Of a DNA stretch of 64,000 nt, positions 34,533 through 44,963 are shown one piece after another. This stretch comes from Rhodobacterales bacterium LSUCC0031. Its GTDB lineage: Bacteria; Pseudomonadota; Alphaproteobacteria; Rhodobacterales; Rhodobacteraceae. The number at the start of each line of letters is the position of its first letter. Position 1 is the stretch's first letter. Position numbers and translations under genes: made by a program. The notes below the pieces were generated by a model. The model was given only the letters and a program-made list of their open reading frames with translations, made no database searches and was not told the origin of the DNA. Where the stretch lies: NCBI GenBank assembly GCA_015689735.1, contig WVSP01000004.1, forward strand, positions 186,001 to 250,000, read 5' to 3'.

Positions 34533-37500
34533 TCAAGCGCCCCCCGCGCGCACCAGTGCCGCAGCGACCAGCGGGCCGGGCAGGCGCATAAGCGTGGCGC
34601 TGCGGGTCCACAAGATTGCCGTGTCGATCCGGCGCGCGGGATAGATCGCGGCGAGCATCTCGGCATAGGCGCCCATCTGGCGCAAAAGCCCCTCTGGCAC
34701 CGTGGCGGGTTCATCAGGGATGACGGCATTGGTCTTGAAATCTACCGCCAGCACATGGGTATCCGAGACAATAAGCCGGTCGATGACGCCGAGCATCTGG
34801 CCGCCGAGCGCCGGAGTGTCGGCGGTCAGTGTCACCTCGGCCAAGGTGTCGCGCGCAAAGAGATAAGCAAGTGCGGGATCGGTCAGGTTTGCCACGGCTT
34901 CTGCCAGCAATTCTGTCACCTCGTCAGGTGGTACGCCGCCGGGTTCGCGGGCAAGGATTGCCGGTGCGGCGGCGGCCCAAGCGGCAGGCGGGATCGGCGG
35001 CAGATGTTCGAACAGAAGATGGATCAGCCGACCCCGGCGCAGCGCCGCGGCCTCGGCCAGACCGTCATCGGCACCGGCCACGATCTTGTCGCCGCCCAGA
35101 TCCGAGGGGCTGCGCCCCTGCTCGGCCCGGCGCTCCGGCGATGCGGGGATCGTGGCCCAATCGGGCAGGACGATCTTGGGCGGCGGCGGGTCGGCGGGGG
35201 TGGTGATGGGCGACCAATCCCCGGCTTGCAAGCGCAAGCCCCCTTGATCGGGAATGTCCGGCGGCGCGTAGGGCATGGCCCCGCTTGCCTGCATCGCATC
35301 GGCGATCGTGGCATACCAGCTATCTGTTGGATCACCGTCCTTGTTGGTGACCTTGCCCGCCGCGGCCACGATCAGCCAGCTTTCGGCGCGTGTCATCGCC
35401 ACATAGAGCAGGCGATTGCGCTCTTCGTCTTGCGCCTGCGCATGGGCAGCAAGGGCGTCGCGCACGGATGGGATGGCCGTGTCGCGCTGCGGCCAGTGAC
35501 AGGGGCCGTCATCGGGTGTGAACAGGTCGATCCGATGGCCGCCGCCATGATGCGGAATGGCGGTGTCGGGGAGGAATACCACGGGGGCCTCGAGCCCCTT
35601 GGCGCCATGCACGGTCATCACGCGGATCTGGCCGTTGGGCTTGGCCAAGTCGCGTTTCACCGTCACCTCGCCTGCCTCAAGCCAACCGACGAAGCCGGTC
35701 AGACTTGGCACCTCCATCGCCTCGTAGGAGAGCGCTTGGTCGAGCATGGCGGCGATTGCATCCTCGGCCTCGGGGCCAAGGCGCGCGATCAGCCGACCGC
35801 GCGCACCGTGATCGACCAAGGCCCGCGCGAGGAGATCGTAGGGGCGCAGGAAATCGGCCTGATCGCGCAGGTCGCGCAGCATGGCGACCGTATCGGGCCA
35901 GCGGTCTTGGGCTTGGCGCAAAGCCTGCCAGAGAGTGGTGTTTTCGCCCCGTGGTTGGGCCAGAGCATAAAGCGCCTCTTCATCCCAGCCGCAGATGGGC
36001 GAGCGCAGCAAGGTGGCAAGCGACAGATCATCCTCGGGCAGGGAGAGAAAGCGCATGAGCGCGATCAGATCCTTGACGGCCAAAGGCTCGGCGATGGCGG
36101 CGCGGTCCACCCCAGCCACGGGCAATTCAGCGGTCTTGAGGGCGGCGATGATCTTGTGAAACAGGCCCGAGCGGCGCTGGACGAGGATCAGGATATCGCC
36201 CGCCGTCACGGCGCGGCGTTCATCCTTGATCATGATCGGCTCACCATCGGCGATCATCGCGGCGATGCGCTTGGCGATGGCATTGGCCAAGAGGCTGGTA
36301 TGGTGATCGGCGGTCACGAGGTCTTGGGGGTCGTCCCACGCAACCTTGTCGCGCTTGGGGGTTTCAGGAATGGCGGGCCAAAGATCGACGCGGCCAGGGC
36401 GTGTTTCGTGATGGGCTTTGTGCAGCACACCTGGCCCCACACCCAGCGCCCCCGCACCATTGGCCACGCGGTCAACCAGCGACAAGATCACCGGGGAGGA
36501 GCGGAAGGAATAGAGCAACTCGCCGGGGTGAAAGGGCAAGTCCACCTCGGCCAGACGGGCGGCGAAATGGTCGCGCATCAGGTCAAAGCCGGTCGGATCG
36601 GCGCCTTGGAAGGAATAGATCGACTGTTTCTTGTCACCCACAACAAAGATGGTGCGAGCAATCTCTGTGCGGGCGCCCTCGCCTGCGGCAAACTCGGCGG
36701 CGAGGGTTTTGACGATCTCCCACTGGGCGGGGCTGGTATCTTGCGCCTCGTCCACAAGGATATGATCGATCCCGCCATCGAGACGAAAAAGCACCCATTG
36801 GGCCATCTTTTCGGTGGTCAAAAGCCGCCGCGTGGCGCGGATCAGATCGTCGAAGTCGAGCCAGCCGCGCAGCGCCTTGGCGTGGCGGTAGCGGGGCAAG
36901 AACGCGGCAGCGAAACGGTGCAGCGCATGGGTTCGGCGCGCGGTCATCAGGCCAAGGCGCAAGGGGCGGGCTGCGGCGACACGTTCGGCCAAGGCGTCGT
37001 AAGCAGCGACAAGATCGGCCCCCATCGCCTTGCGCACGGTTGTATTGGCGATGGCTTTGGGCATCCCCTCATGCGTGCCTGACATGGTCAGGCAGGCGGC
37101 CTCAAGCTCGGCCAGATCGGAAAGCTGCATGGCCGCCCATGGCATGTCACCCAGCCGCGAGGCCAACTTGGCCTGTGCCTTGTTGGCGAGGTCGAGATGG
37201 GCGACCAAAGCCTTGGCGAGATCGGCCTCGCCGCCATCAAGGGCGATGGCGAAGACCTGATCCTCGGTCAGGTCGGGGGCGATCCCTGCCCAATCGCAGA
37301 TCGCCGCCCAATCCCAGGGGTCCGACAACGCGTCTTGTGCATCGGCCACAGCGCGGGCGAGCTTGCGCAGCCCGTCATCATCGCTGAGCAGATCAGCCAC
37401 CGTGTCGAGGGCGGCCGCCTCCGGGCTATCAGCCAGATCGTCGAGCAGCTCGGCGATCAGCCGGGCCTGTACGCGCTCGTCGATTTCCGTAAATCCGGGG

Positions 37501-37913
37501 CTGACCCCGGCCTCGAGCGGGAAGCGGCGCAGAACGGTAGCGCAGAAGGAATGGATCGTCTGGATCTTGAGACCACCCGGCGCCTCGATCGCGCGGGCAA
37601 ACAGGGTGCGCGCACGGCTAAGACGGGCGGGGTCAATCGCATCCTCGCCGATCTCGGCAAGCGTCGCGCGCAGCTTGGCGTCGGGCATCATCGCCCACGC
37701 GCCCAAGCGCTGGAACAGGCGGTTTTGCATCTCCATCGCGGCGGCCTTGGTGTAGGTCAGGCACAAGATGCGCTCAGGACCAACCCCTTGCAGCAACAGC
37801 CGTGCCACGCGATCGGTCAGCACGCGCGTCTTTCCCGACCCGGCATTAGCCGAAAGCCAGACGGACGTCGCGGGCGCTGCGGCCTTGATCTGGGCAAGGC
37901 TGGCCGCGTTCAT
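34533..37913 (-). CDS. addA: Double-strand break repair helicase-nuclease AddA
   Basis: AddA is the UvrD-like helicase and nuclease subunit of AddAB, which processes DNA ends for RecA. The protein has 1126 residues. Walker A is [20 protein letters not shown] at residues 19-38; the Walker B region is [19 protein letters not shown] near 387; further helicase motifs include [15 protein letters not shown] near 430, [20 protein letters not shown] near 770 and [12 protein letters not shown] near 840. The C-terminal RecB-like nuclease shows [12 protein letters not shown] near 1060. The ATG overlaps the addB stop by 4 bp. Confidence 0.96.
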   Translation of the reverse strand: MNAASLAQIKAAAPATSVWLSANAGSGKTRVLTDRVARLLLQGVGPERILCLTYTKAAAMEMQNRLFQRLGAWAMMPDAKLRATLAEIGEDAIDPARLSRARTLFARAIEAPGGLKIQTIHSFCATVLRRFPLEAGVSPGFTEIDERVQARLIAELLDDLADSPEAAALDTVADLLSDDDGLRKLARAVADAQDALSDPWDWAAICDWAGIAPDLTEDQVFAIALDGGEADLAKALVAHLDLANKAQAKLASRLGDMPWAAMQLSDLAELEAACLTMSGTHEGMPKAIANTTVRKAMGADLVAAYDALAERVAAARPLRLGLMTARRTHALHRFAAAFLPRYRHAKALRGWLDFDDLIRATRRLLTTEKMAQWVLFRLDGGIDHILVDEAQDTSPAQWEIVKTLAAEFAAGEGARTEIARTIFVVGDKKQSIYSFQGADPTGFDLMRDHFAARLAEVDLPFHPGELLYSFRSSPVILSLVDRVANGAGALGVGPGVLHKAHHETRPGRVDLWPAIPETPKRDKVAWDDPQDLVTADHHTSLLANAIAKRIAAMIADGEPIMIKDERRAVTAGDILILVQRRSGLFHKIIAALKTAELPVAGVDRAAIAEPLAVKDLIALMRFLSLPEDDLSLATLLRSPICGWDEEALYALAQPRGENTTLWQALRQAQDRWPDTVAMLRDLRDQADFLRPYDLLARALVDHGARGRLIARLGPEAEDAIAAMLDQALSYEAMEVPSLTGFVGWLEAGEVTVKRDLAKPNGQIRVMTVHGAKGLEAPVVFLPDTAIPHHGGGHRIDLFTPDDGPCHWPQRDTAIPSVRDALAAHAQAQDEERNRLLYVAMTRAESWLIVAAAGKVTNKDGDPTDSWYATIADAMQASGAMPYAPPDIPDQGGLRLQAGDWSPITTPADPPPPKIVLPDWATIPASPERRAEQGRSPSDLGGDKIVAGADDGLAEAAALRRGRLIHLLFEHLPPIPPAAWAAAAPAILAREPGGVPPDEVTELLAEAVANLTDPALAYLFARDTLAEVTLTADTPALGGQMLGVIDRLIVSDTHVLAVDFKTNAVIPDEPATVPEGLLRQMGAYAEMLAAIYPARRIDTAILWTRSATLMRLPGPLVAAALVRAGGA

Positions 37914-40888
37914 GCCGCACCCCCTTGGCCCACGGGGATGATCTGGGGGGCATCGGTTTCATCCCATTCGCCATAGCGGGCAAGCTGGTCGAAATCGCCC
38001 TTGATCCGGGTATTGGTGACAGCGCGACGGGCGGAAAAGCCCCAAGCGGGGTCTTGCATGTGGCCAAGCCGCTTGGCCAGCCGCGCGGCGATATCGGACA
38101 GCTGATCGGGTGTCGGATCGTGGGCCACGATCTCGGGTTTGGTGCCAAGGCCGACATAGGCGATATGGCCTGCGACACTTCCCTTGGGCAGGCCGAAACA
38201 GCCCGCAGCCACCATCAGCGCCTCGATCCAGAGTTGCTTGTTGAAGTACTCTTGCTGCTCTTGGGTCGGCGGCGCGCCGGTCTTGTAGTCGTAAAGGGCG
38301 AAGCGACCATCCGCCATCCTGTCGATCCGATCGGCCCGACCGATCAGTGTCACGCCGGTGCCGGGGACCGGCCATTCCGATTTCGCCTCGGGGGCCAAGG
38401 GCGCGCCACGTTGGCGGCGGATAATCTCGGTCTCGAGGAAGAACCGCGCCGCGCGCGCCATGCGGGCGCGCCACATGCGGCGGACGGCGGGGAACGGCGC
38501 CTCCTCGTCCAGCACGCGGTCGGTGAGCGACAGCAAGAGCGCCAAGGCGTCATCGGCTGGCGGCAGGCCATCAAGGGTTTCCTTCAGGAAGAGTTCCAGC
38601 ACCTTGTGAAGGATCGTGCCGCGCAGCCGCGCGTCGGGATCACTGCGCAACGGGTCAAGCGCGCGCAGGCCAAGCACATGGGTGGCATAGATTGCGTAAG
38701 GATCGCGGATCAGTTTCTCGACCTCGGTCAGGGCAAGGCGTTTGGGACGGCTGGCGGCGGGCGGAGCGGGCGCTGGACGCGGCGCAAAGGGAATCGTCTG
38801 CGGCGGCGTCACGAAGGCTTCGGCCAAGGCAAGGCTTGCATCACCGCGATCGCGCATCTGTTTGAGGGCGGCGCGGGTTTCGTCATTGGCGCCTTCCATC
38901 AGGTTGATCAGACGATTGAGCCACCGTGAAGGGATGGTATCGGTTTCGGCGTTGCGTGCGGCACGGGTCAGCCAGACCTCGGGGGCGCAGATCGCCTGTT
39001 GGAAATCATGCGCCGACAGCCCGATCACCCGGTCAGGCAAGCGCAGCCCGACAGCGGCGCGCAAAGCGCGGTTCAGCCAAGGATCGGCGGTCGGCGCGGG
39101 TGGCCAGATACCATCGTTCAGCCCTGCGCAGATCAACAGGTCGGCCCCTTGCACGCGGGCCTCTTGCGTACCCCAGATCAGCACATCGGCATGGGGGAAA
39201 AGCGGCTGGCGCACGTCGCGGTCGCGCGTCAACCCATCGAAGAGATCGCGGTAATCCATGGCCGAGATTGCGCCGGCATGGGCGGCCTCGGCCTGTAAGT
39301 CGTTCATGAGGGCAGCGGCGGCCTCGCCTGCGGCTTCGTGATAGAGTTCGCCGCTTCCCTCCTGCCCCGGACCGGCGGCAAGGGCGTTGGCGCGCGCGAT
39401 ATGGCGCGCGACGCGATCGGCAAAGGGGATGGGGCCGGGCGCGGGTGGGGCCATGATGTGATCGGCAAGCCAGCCCACCCAGGCGATCGCGCCGGGATCT
39501 TTGACTCGCTTTTCGGCCCAGGCGAACAGGGCCGCGCGGGGAGGCATACCGGGGGTGCGGCGCAAGAGCTGCACCTCGAGATCGCGGCTGCGCACAAGGT
39601 GATCGCCGCGATCCAACCCTGTGTGGCACAAGGGATGCTTGAGGATAATGGCAAGGCTTTCGGGATCGGGGGCGCGCACCTCGAGTGCTGCGACATGGCG
39701 CAAGAAGCGACCGGGCGCGGCCAGCGACAAGGGTTGGCCCGCGCTGTCATCGGGGCGGATTCCCCAGCGTGCCAAGGCAGCTGTGATCTGACGCGTCAGC
39801 ACCCGGTCAGGCGAGATGACGGCGGCGCGCCGCCCTTCGGCAACCGCTTGGCGCAGGCGCAGCGCGATGGCCATGGCCTCGGCCTGTGGGTTGGGGGCTT
39901 CGAGCAAGGTCACACCGGCCATGGCAGGGCCGACATCGCGCAAGGCTGGCCCTTCGCGCAGCCATTGATCGGTGACGGGTGCCGGGCGTAGCGCCAGCGA
40001 TACCAGCGCATCGCGGCTACCCATGGGGCGGCTGGCCGTGGGCCAATCGGGGATAGCATGGGGATCAAGCCCCAACCGATGCGCGAATTTCGCGATGCGG
40101 TATTGGGGGTGATCTTCGCCTTCCAGACCGGCATGGCGGTCTTGCAAGAGCTGCGCCCAGATCGCGGCGGGCATGGCGCGATCAAGCCCGGGCAAGATCA
40201 CCGCCCCTTGCGGCAGGCCCGCCACCGCCGTCATCAGCTGCGCGGTTGCCCCGCGCGACCCGGTGGAGCCTGCGACGATCACCGGATGGCTGGGGGGATC
40301 GTCGCGCCACCGCGCGGCAAGAGCCGCGACGATCCGGGTTTGGCGTGCGGCTTGGGTCAGCGCGGCCTCGTCGGCCATGAAATGGGTCACGATCTTGAGG
40401 AAGCTTTGTGCGCGCTGCCAATGCTCGGCATGCTCGGCGACATCAAGGGCGGCGACATTGGTCGGGCTGACGCCTTCTTCGAACATCTCGCTCATCAGCT
40501 CGGCCAAGCTATCGGCCAGATCGTAAAGGGCCGACCGCGGCGCAAGTTCGGGGGTGTGATCGAGCAGCGCACCGATCAAGCGCACGAGGTCAAGCCTCAG
40601 CCGCAAGGGCGAAATGGCGGCGGGGATGCCCGCGATATCGGCATCTTCGCCCAATGCCATCACGGGGCGGATGCGCGGCAGGAAGCCCGCGCCGCGCTGG
40701 GCATAAAGGCTACGCAAGCGCCGCTCCATCCGCGCATTGGCGACATAAAGATGAACACGGGCGATCGCCTCGGGCGGGTGATCCGCCAAAAGCCGGTCAA
40801 GCCCTGCAATCAGCGCAGCGCAGAAATCGACGCCCAAGGGCGTCGCGAACAGGCGGGGGCCAGTGGTGGGGGGGAAAAGATCATGCAT
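37910..40888 (-). CDS. addB: Double-strand break repair protein AddB (alphaproteobacterial type)
   Basis: AddB is the second helicase-like and nuclease subunit of AddAB. ATG 40888 is chosen over a longer frame because it overlaps the murU stop by 8 bp and starts MHDLFPPTTGPRLFATPLG; the product has 992 residues. The N-terminal half is the inactivated helicase core typical of alphaproteobacterial AddB. LLICAGLNDGIWPPAPTADP near 570 and LALTEVEKLIRDPYAIYATH near 760 lead into the nuclease, with the catalytic motif FALYDYKTGAPPTQEQ near 905. Confidence 0.94.
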   Translation of the reverse strand: MHDLFPPTTGPRLFATPLGVDFCAALIAGLDRLLADHPPEAIARVHLYVANARMERRLRSLYAQRGAGFLPRIRPVMALGEDADIAGIPAAISPLRLRLDLVRLIGALLDHTPELAPRSALYDLADSLAELMSEMFEEGVSPTNVAALDVAEHAEHWQRAQSFLKIVTHFMADEAALTQAARQTRIVAALAARWRDDPPSHPVIVAGSTGSRGATAQLMTAVAGLPQGAVILPGLDRAMPAAIWAQLLQDRHAGLEGEDHPQYRIAKFAHRLGLDPHAIPDWPTASRPMGSRDALVSLALRPAPVTDQWLREGPALRDVGPAMAGVTLLEAPNPQAEAMAIALRLRQAVAEGRRAAVISPDRVLTRQITAALARWGIRPDDSAGQPLSLAAPGRFLRHVAALEVRAPDPESLAIILKHPLCHTGLDRGDHLVRSRDLEVQLLRRTPGMPPRAALFAWAEKRVKDPGAIAWVGWLADHIMAPPAPGPIPFADRVARHIARANALAAGPGQEGSGELYHEAAGEAAAALMNDLQAEAAHAGAISAMDYRDLFDGLTRDRDVRQPLFPHADVLIWGTQEARVQGADLLICAGLNDGIWPPAPTADPWLNRALRAAVGLRLPDRVIGLSAHDFQQAICAPEVWLTRAARNAETDTIPSRWLNRLINLMEGANDETRAALKQMRDRGDASLALAEAFVTPPQTIPFAPRPAPAPPAASRPKRLALTEVEKLIRDPYAIYATHVLGLRALDPLRSDPDARLRGTILHKVLELFLKETLDGLPPADDALALLLSLTDRVLDEEAPFPAVRRMWRARMARAARFFLETEIIRRQRGAPLAPEAKSEWPVPGTGVTLIGRADRIDRMADGRFALYDYKTGAPPTQEQQEYFNKQLWIEALMVAAGCFGLPKGSVAGHIAYVGLGTKPEIVAHDPTPDQLSDIAARLAKRLGHMQDPAWGFSARRAVTNTRIKGDFDQLARYGEWDETDAPQIIPVGQGGAA

Positions 40889-41570
40889 CGGCCAACAAAG
40901 CCTCGGCATGTGCCAGCCCTTCGGGGTGGCCGACATCGGCCCAATGGCCGGGATAGGTGACGCCAAAAAGCCGACCTTGGTCGATCAAGGCTTGCCAGAT
41001 TTCGCGCAGCGAAAAGACCTCGGCGGGGTGGTCGGCCAAAAGGGCGGGCGCGATCAGCTGTGCGCCGGTATGCACAAGGCCCGCATCCGAGCGGTCCCAG
41101 GCAAGCCGCCCCTGCGCATCGGGGGAAACATCGCCGCCGCCTTGCCGCCCCACGGCGCGGTCGCCCGGCACAAGCAGCATCAGCGCCCCCATGCGCGCGC
41201 CGTCCCATGCCTGTGCCAGCACCGACAGCGGGTCAGGCCCAGCCCAGACCGCATCGGCGTTGAGCGTGGCGATGGGGTCGCTGCCGAGATAGGGCAGTGC
41301 GCGCTTGATGCCGCCGCCGGAATCAAGGATCGCGGGGGCCTCGACCGAGAGCGCAATATCGGGGTGGTGAGCGGCCAGATGCGCCGCGATCTGGTCGGCG
41401 CGGTAATGGGCATTGACCGCAATCTTGCCGCCACCCGCGCGCGCGGCGGTGATGGCGTGATCGAGAAGCGCGCGGCCTGCGACGGGGATCAGCGGCTTTG
41501 GTCGCGCGGCGGTCAGCGCGCCCATGCGGGTGCCGAAACCGGCGGCGAGGATCATCACATCGGGCCTCAT
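40881..41570 (-). CDS. murU: N-acetylmuramate alpha-1-phosphate uridylyltransferase
   Basis: MurU makes UDP-MurNAc from MurNAc-1-phosphate and UTP in the cell-wall recycling route that bypasses de novo synthesis. The 229-residue nucleotidyltransferase starts at ATG 41570 with MILAAGFGTRMGALTAARPK at residues 6-25, followed by the SGGGIKRALPYLG region near 91 and the metal-binding LNADAVW near 111. It overlaps the amgK stop by 4 bp; the AmgK-MurU pair is diagnostic. A general sugar-nucleotide transferase is the alternative if the context is ignored. Confidence 0.9.
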   Translation of the reverse strand: MRPDVMILAAGFGTRMGALTAARPKPLIPVAGRALLDHAITAARAGGGKIAVNAHYRADQIAAHLAAHHPDIALSVEAPAILDSGGGIKRALPYLGSDPIATLNADAVWAGPDPLSVLAQAWDGARMGALMLLVPGDRAVGRQGGGDVSPDAQGRLAWDRSDAGLVHTGAQLIAPALLADHPAEVFSLREIWQALIDQGRLFGVTYPGHWADVGHPEGLAHAEALLADA

Positions 41571-42541
41571 GCGCGGACCCCGTCGGCCCAAGGGGCAGTC
41601 AGCACACGCAAGGCGGCCACGGGCGCACGCAACGCGGCCAAGGCGGGATCGGCCACGGCGCGGTCGATCAATGCCCCCGTGCGCGACAGGTAGGCGCGAT
41701 AGCGCGGCTTGCCCCCCTGCCCTGCCAAGCGGTGGAAAATGCCCAAGATGCGCAAGTTGCGCAAAAGCGACAGTGTCGCGATGCGCGAGTTTGCATGATC
41801 TAGGGGTAGTCCGTGATCGGCGGCAAAGCGCGCGATCATCGTCGCGCGCCATTCGGCGGGAACCGCGCGACGCGGATCATCCACCAGCGAGGCCAGATCA
41901 TAGCCCAACGGCAGCGCGACGGCGTCTTGGAAATCAAGAAGCCCGATGCGTGCCACGCCGTCACGCGCGTGCAGCCAGATCAGGTTATCGCCGTGATAGT
42001 CGCGCAAAGCCAAAACCGGGGGGCCATCGGCGTGGGCACTCAGGGCTGTGGCAAGCATGGGCTCGAGTTCGGCCAGACCATGCCCGCGCGGTAGAAAATC
42101 GAGGGTGAGCGCAATCATTTTCGCCTGTGCCTTCGGGTCGGGGCGGGCAATCCAATCGGGCAGTTCCGCCTGCGCCAGCGCTGCGGTCACATCGCCTGCA
42201 ACCTGATAGGCGGCATGGGCGCTGCGCGGATCCTCCTGCAACAGACGGGCAAGTGTGGCATCGCCAAAATCCTCAAGCAAGATCAGACCTTGGTCGGGAT
42301 CGGCAGCGATGACCCTGGGTGCCGAAAGGCCGAGCGCTGCAAGATGTGCGCCGATGCGCAGGAAAGCAGAAAGGCTGTCACGATCGGCAGCGGTCGCCAC
42401 AGGGGCGAGCATCACGATCGCGCGATCATCGCCGCGCGAGAGGCGCAGGTAAGCCCGGCTCGAGGCATCACCTGCCAAGGGGGCTTGCGCCGCCGCCTGC
42501 CATCCAGCCGCGCACAGAAAATGGGTGAGGGCCGCACTCAT
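41567..42541 (-). CDS. amgK: N-acetylmuramate/N-acetylglucosamine kinase
   Basis: AmgK phosphorylates the anomeric carbon of MurNAc, giving the substrate of MurU. It is a 324-residue member of the aminoglycoside phosphotransferase (APH) fold. The kinase lobe has PLAGDASSRAYLRLSRGDDR near 21-40, and the catalytic loop LRDYHGDNLIWLHARDGVAR near 183-202 is followed by the metal Asp in IGLLDFQDAVALPLGYDLASL. The ATG overlaps the tsaE stop by 4 bp, as its own stop overlaps murU. APH-like resistance is not implied. Confidence 0.9.
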   Translation of the reverse strand: MSAALTHFLCAAGWQAAAQAPLAGDASSRAYLRLSRGDDRAIVMLAPVATAADRDSLSAFLRIGAHLAALGLSAPRVIAADPDQGLILLEDFGDATLARLLQEDPRSAHAAYQVAGDVTAALAQAELPDWIARPDPKAQAKMIALTLDFLPRGHGLAELEPMLATALSAHADGPPVLALRDYHGDNLIWLHARDGVARIGLLDFQDAVALPLGYDLASLVDDPRRAVPAEWRATMIARFAADHGLPLDHANSRIATLSLLRNLRILGIFHRLAGQGGKPRYRAYLSRTGALIDRAVADPALAALRAPVAALRVLTAPWADGVRA

Positions 42542-43107
42542 GGGCCTGCCATCGCAGGACCAAGGCGCGCGGCCAGATCGCAATCGGGCCGGGCGAACAG
42601 CGTCGCATGCCGCGCATCGGGGTTGTGCGGCGGCGTGTCGAGGCGCAGACAGACAGAGGTGTCAGGCCAATCGGGCGCGATGCGGTCGGGCCATTCTACC
42701 ACGCAGACCACCTGTTCCATCGCGACATCAAGGCCAAGCTCGCCAATCTCGTCAGGATCAGAGAGTCGGTAAAGATCGGCGTGCCAGACCTCTCCCATGG
42801 GGGTGTCATAGCTTTGGACAAGGGTAAAACTGGGCGAGGGGATATCGGTCGTCTGCCCCGCGGGGCCAAGCAGCGCGCGGATCAAGGCGCGGGCAAAATG
42901 GCTTTTTCCGGCGCCAAGCTGACCTTGCAGCAAGATCGTATCGCCGGGGCGCAAGGCCGGGGCCATGCGCGCGGCCAGATCGGCCGTCGCCACAGGATCG
43001 GCAAGCACCATGCACGCCGCGGCTCGCCAGCCCAAAGGCTGCGGTGCCAGGTCAGGATCAAAGGCTGGGGTATCTTCGGCGCACATCACGTCGCAGAGTT
43101 TAGCCAT
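42538..43107 (-). CDS. tsaE: tRNA threonylcarbamoyladenosine biosynthesis ATPase TsaE
   Basis: TsaE is the ATPase that supports TsaB/TsaD in making t6A37 in tRNAs. From ATG 43107 it has 189 residues, about 30 more than usual, with an extra N-terminus (a later ATG at 43086 is possible). Walker A is LLQGQLGAGKSHFARALIRA, then PSPSFTLVQSY with the switch residues and VWHADLYRLSDPDEIGELGL. Its partner TsaD is encoded at 53.6 kb. It precedes amgK in the operon and follows the PAS gene by 39 bp. Confidence 0.93.
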   Translation of the reverse strand: MAKLCDVMCAEDTPAFDPDLAPQPLGWRAAACMVLADPVATADLAARMAPALRPGDTILLQGQLGAGKSHFARALIRALLGPAGQTTDIPSPSFTLVQSYDTPMGEVWHADLYRLSDPDEIGELGLDVAMEQVVCVVEWPDRIAPDWPDTSVCLRLDTPPHNPDARHATLFARPDCDLAARLGPAMAGP

Positions 43108-43146
43108 CCCGCCCAAAGCTGCAACGCGCGATCGCGATGTGCGGCG

Positions 43147-44835
43147 CTATTCCTTGCCGTCGCATGCAGGACGATAATCGGCAGTGGCTTCGGCAAAGTA
43201 GGGTTGCACAGGCGCAGGCGGTGGCGCGAAAGCGGCAGGAAACGGCGCTTCGACACAAGGGGTCGCGGGATCATGCGCGCGGTGATGGAACCCAACCATC
43301 ATGGCGCCCCCTGACAACGGGGTCACATCGAGGTGCAAGGCGCGCCCATCGGTCAGGACGATCCCCCTATCCCATGCGGCACGGTCGGGTTGCGGATTGG
43401 AAAAGTTGGAAATCGCGACCCAAGCATCGCTGGTATTTGCCTGCGCCTGCCAATCGCGGATCGCATCGCGGACGGTCAAGGCACCAACGATGGCACCCAG
43501 ATCGACCTGCCAGAGCTTCGCATAGGCGGTATTGGCCAAGGCCAACCGCCCATCGGCAGCAAAAACGGCAATGGCTTGCGGCAAGGTATCGAGGAGCGAT
43601 TGATGCAAGTCCAGATCGCCGCGGAATTTCCGGGTCAGCGACACCTCGGCGGTGATGTCTTCGAACATGAAGGCCAAGGCACCATCTGGGTGGGGCCGCC
43701 CGATCACACGAAAGCTTTGCCCGCCGGGCAGCGTCCAGAGTTCTTGAAAGGTCCCATCTTCCGCCCCGCGTTCCAGCCGCGCAATCTCATCGCGCCAAGA
43801 GCGGTAATTCTTGGGCTCGGGCATGCGCTGGTGATCACGCAACGCATCGAGAAAGGCAAAAAAGCCCGGTCGCGCGGAAAGGAACTGTGGCGAGAGCGTC
43901 GAGAGCGTGACCAGCGAGGGATTGAACAAGACCAGTTCGCGCCGCTTGTCAAAGATCGCCAAGCCGATGGGAAGTTGCGCGAAGGTCTTGGACAGGGTTT
44001 GCACGAAATTGCGCAACGAGATCTCGGCCCCGACCAACCGGTCGCTGGGCAGAGCGGTACACCACAGGCTGTCGTCAGATTGGCGGGTGACGGCAATCTC
44101 GAACCACAGCGCACCCTCATGCGCGGTCGCGATGGCTGGATCATGGGGCAAAAGCGGCAGGTGACAGCGGCGCAGGCTCCCTGGTTCGGGGGGCGGATCG
44201 AGATGATCGGCAAAGAGGTTTGGCAATGCCCATGGCGCGCGTGAATGGTGGCTGGCCATGAGACGCTCGGCCAAGGCGACATAGGCGGCATTGGCCCAAA
44301 CGACACCACCATCGGGGGCCATGCGCCAAATCGGGCAGCGCGCCCCATCGAGGCCATGACGCAAATCGCCAATCTCGCCGTTGAGCGCCAAGAGGGTTGC
44401 ACCGTCGATGACCTGTCGGCCACTGCCCGGCTCGCTTGGGCCGATGGTGATGACCAGCCGATCATCTTCGAGCCGACCGGCGATCGACAAGAGATCTTGG
44501 CCAAAGGTCGCGGGCAGCAAGAACGCCTCGCCCCGTCGGGCGAGGCCTGCAAAACGCGCGGGCAAATCGGGGTTAAGCGGCTTGAGCGCGCGCGACAAAA
44601 GGTCAAAAGCGGTGCTGCGGTCGGTATCGACGCGCAGGAAGGCATCGTTGGGGTCGATGGCCGAAAGCAGATAGCCCTGGCGGAACTCGTAGCGGCGGGG
44701 CGCATCGGCAAAGACGATGCCCTTGGTCGATTGCAGGCTGCGCGCACCAATAAGGGTGCTGGCAACCCAAAGCCCGAATGCCGCGCTGAGCAAGCTGACA
44801 CCGGCGAAAAAGACCACGCTGGAGAGTTCTGGCAA
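43147..44835 (-). CDS. Membrane-anchored PAS-domain protein without an output domain
   Basis: A 562-residue protein starting at TTG 44835. One N-terminal membrane segment (residues 5-27, VVFFAGVSLLSAAFGLWVAS) is followed by a soluble region and at least two PAS-like domains: about 285-395, with FDKRRELVLFNPSLVTLSTL then ALAFMFEDITAEVSL, and about 410-520, with LLDTLPQAIAVFAADGRLAL. The C-terminus is proline/alanine-rich. No histidine kinase, GGDEF, EAL or HTH domain follows. It lies 128 bp downstream of regB, so it may feed into that redox pathway or act through a partner; this is inference. Confidence 0.78.
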   Translation of the reverse strand: MPELSSVVFFAGVSLLSAAFGLWVASTLIGARSLQSTKGIVFADAPRRYEFRQGYLLSAIDPNDAFLRVDTDRSTAFDLLSRALKPLNPDLPARFAGLARRGEAFLLPATFGQDLLSIAGRLEDDRLVITIGPSEPGSGRQVIDGATLLALNGEIGDLRHGLDGARCPIWRMAPDGGVVWANAAYVALAERLMASHHSRAPWALPNLFADHLDPPPEPGSLRRCHLPLLPHDPAIATAHEGALWFEIAVTRQSDDSLWCTALPSDRLVGAEISLRNFVQTLSKTFAQLPIGLAIFDKRRELVLFNPSLVTLSTLSPQFLSARPGFFAFLDALRDHQRMPEPKNYRSWRDEIARLERGAEDGTFQELWTLPGGQSFRVIGRPHPDGALAFMFEDITAEVSLTRKFRGDLDLHQSLLDTLPQAIAVFAADGRLALANTAYAKLWQVDLGAIVGALTVRDAIRDWQAQANTSDAWVAISNFSNPQPDRAAWDRGIVLTDGRALHLDVTPLSGGAMMVGFHHRAHDPATPCVEAPFPAAFAPPPAPVQPYFAEATADYRPACDGKE

Positions 44836-44963
44836 TATCCTGCTCCCTTCGCATCTGTGCTGTCACGCAGACTGGCAGGGAACGGTTAACAGGGTATTAA
44901 GTCGGCACCGGCGCCGAAAGCCTATCTTTGCACATGGGGCGGATCGGGCCGCCCCTGCGAGAT

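Noticed and set aside
34755-37082. A 775-codon open frame on the plus strand
   Set aside because: It is antisense to addA, which has clear helicase and nuclease motifs and an overlapping start with addB. Long antisense frames are expected at this GC content; the translated sequence has no family features.
41567-42541. An aminoglycoside resistance phosphotransferase
   Set aside because: The APH fold is real, but overlap with murU and the recycling context identify it as AmgK.
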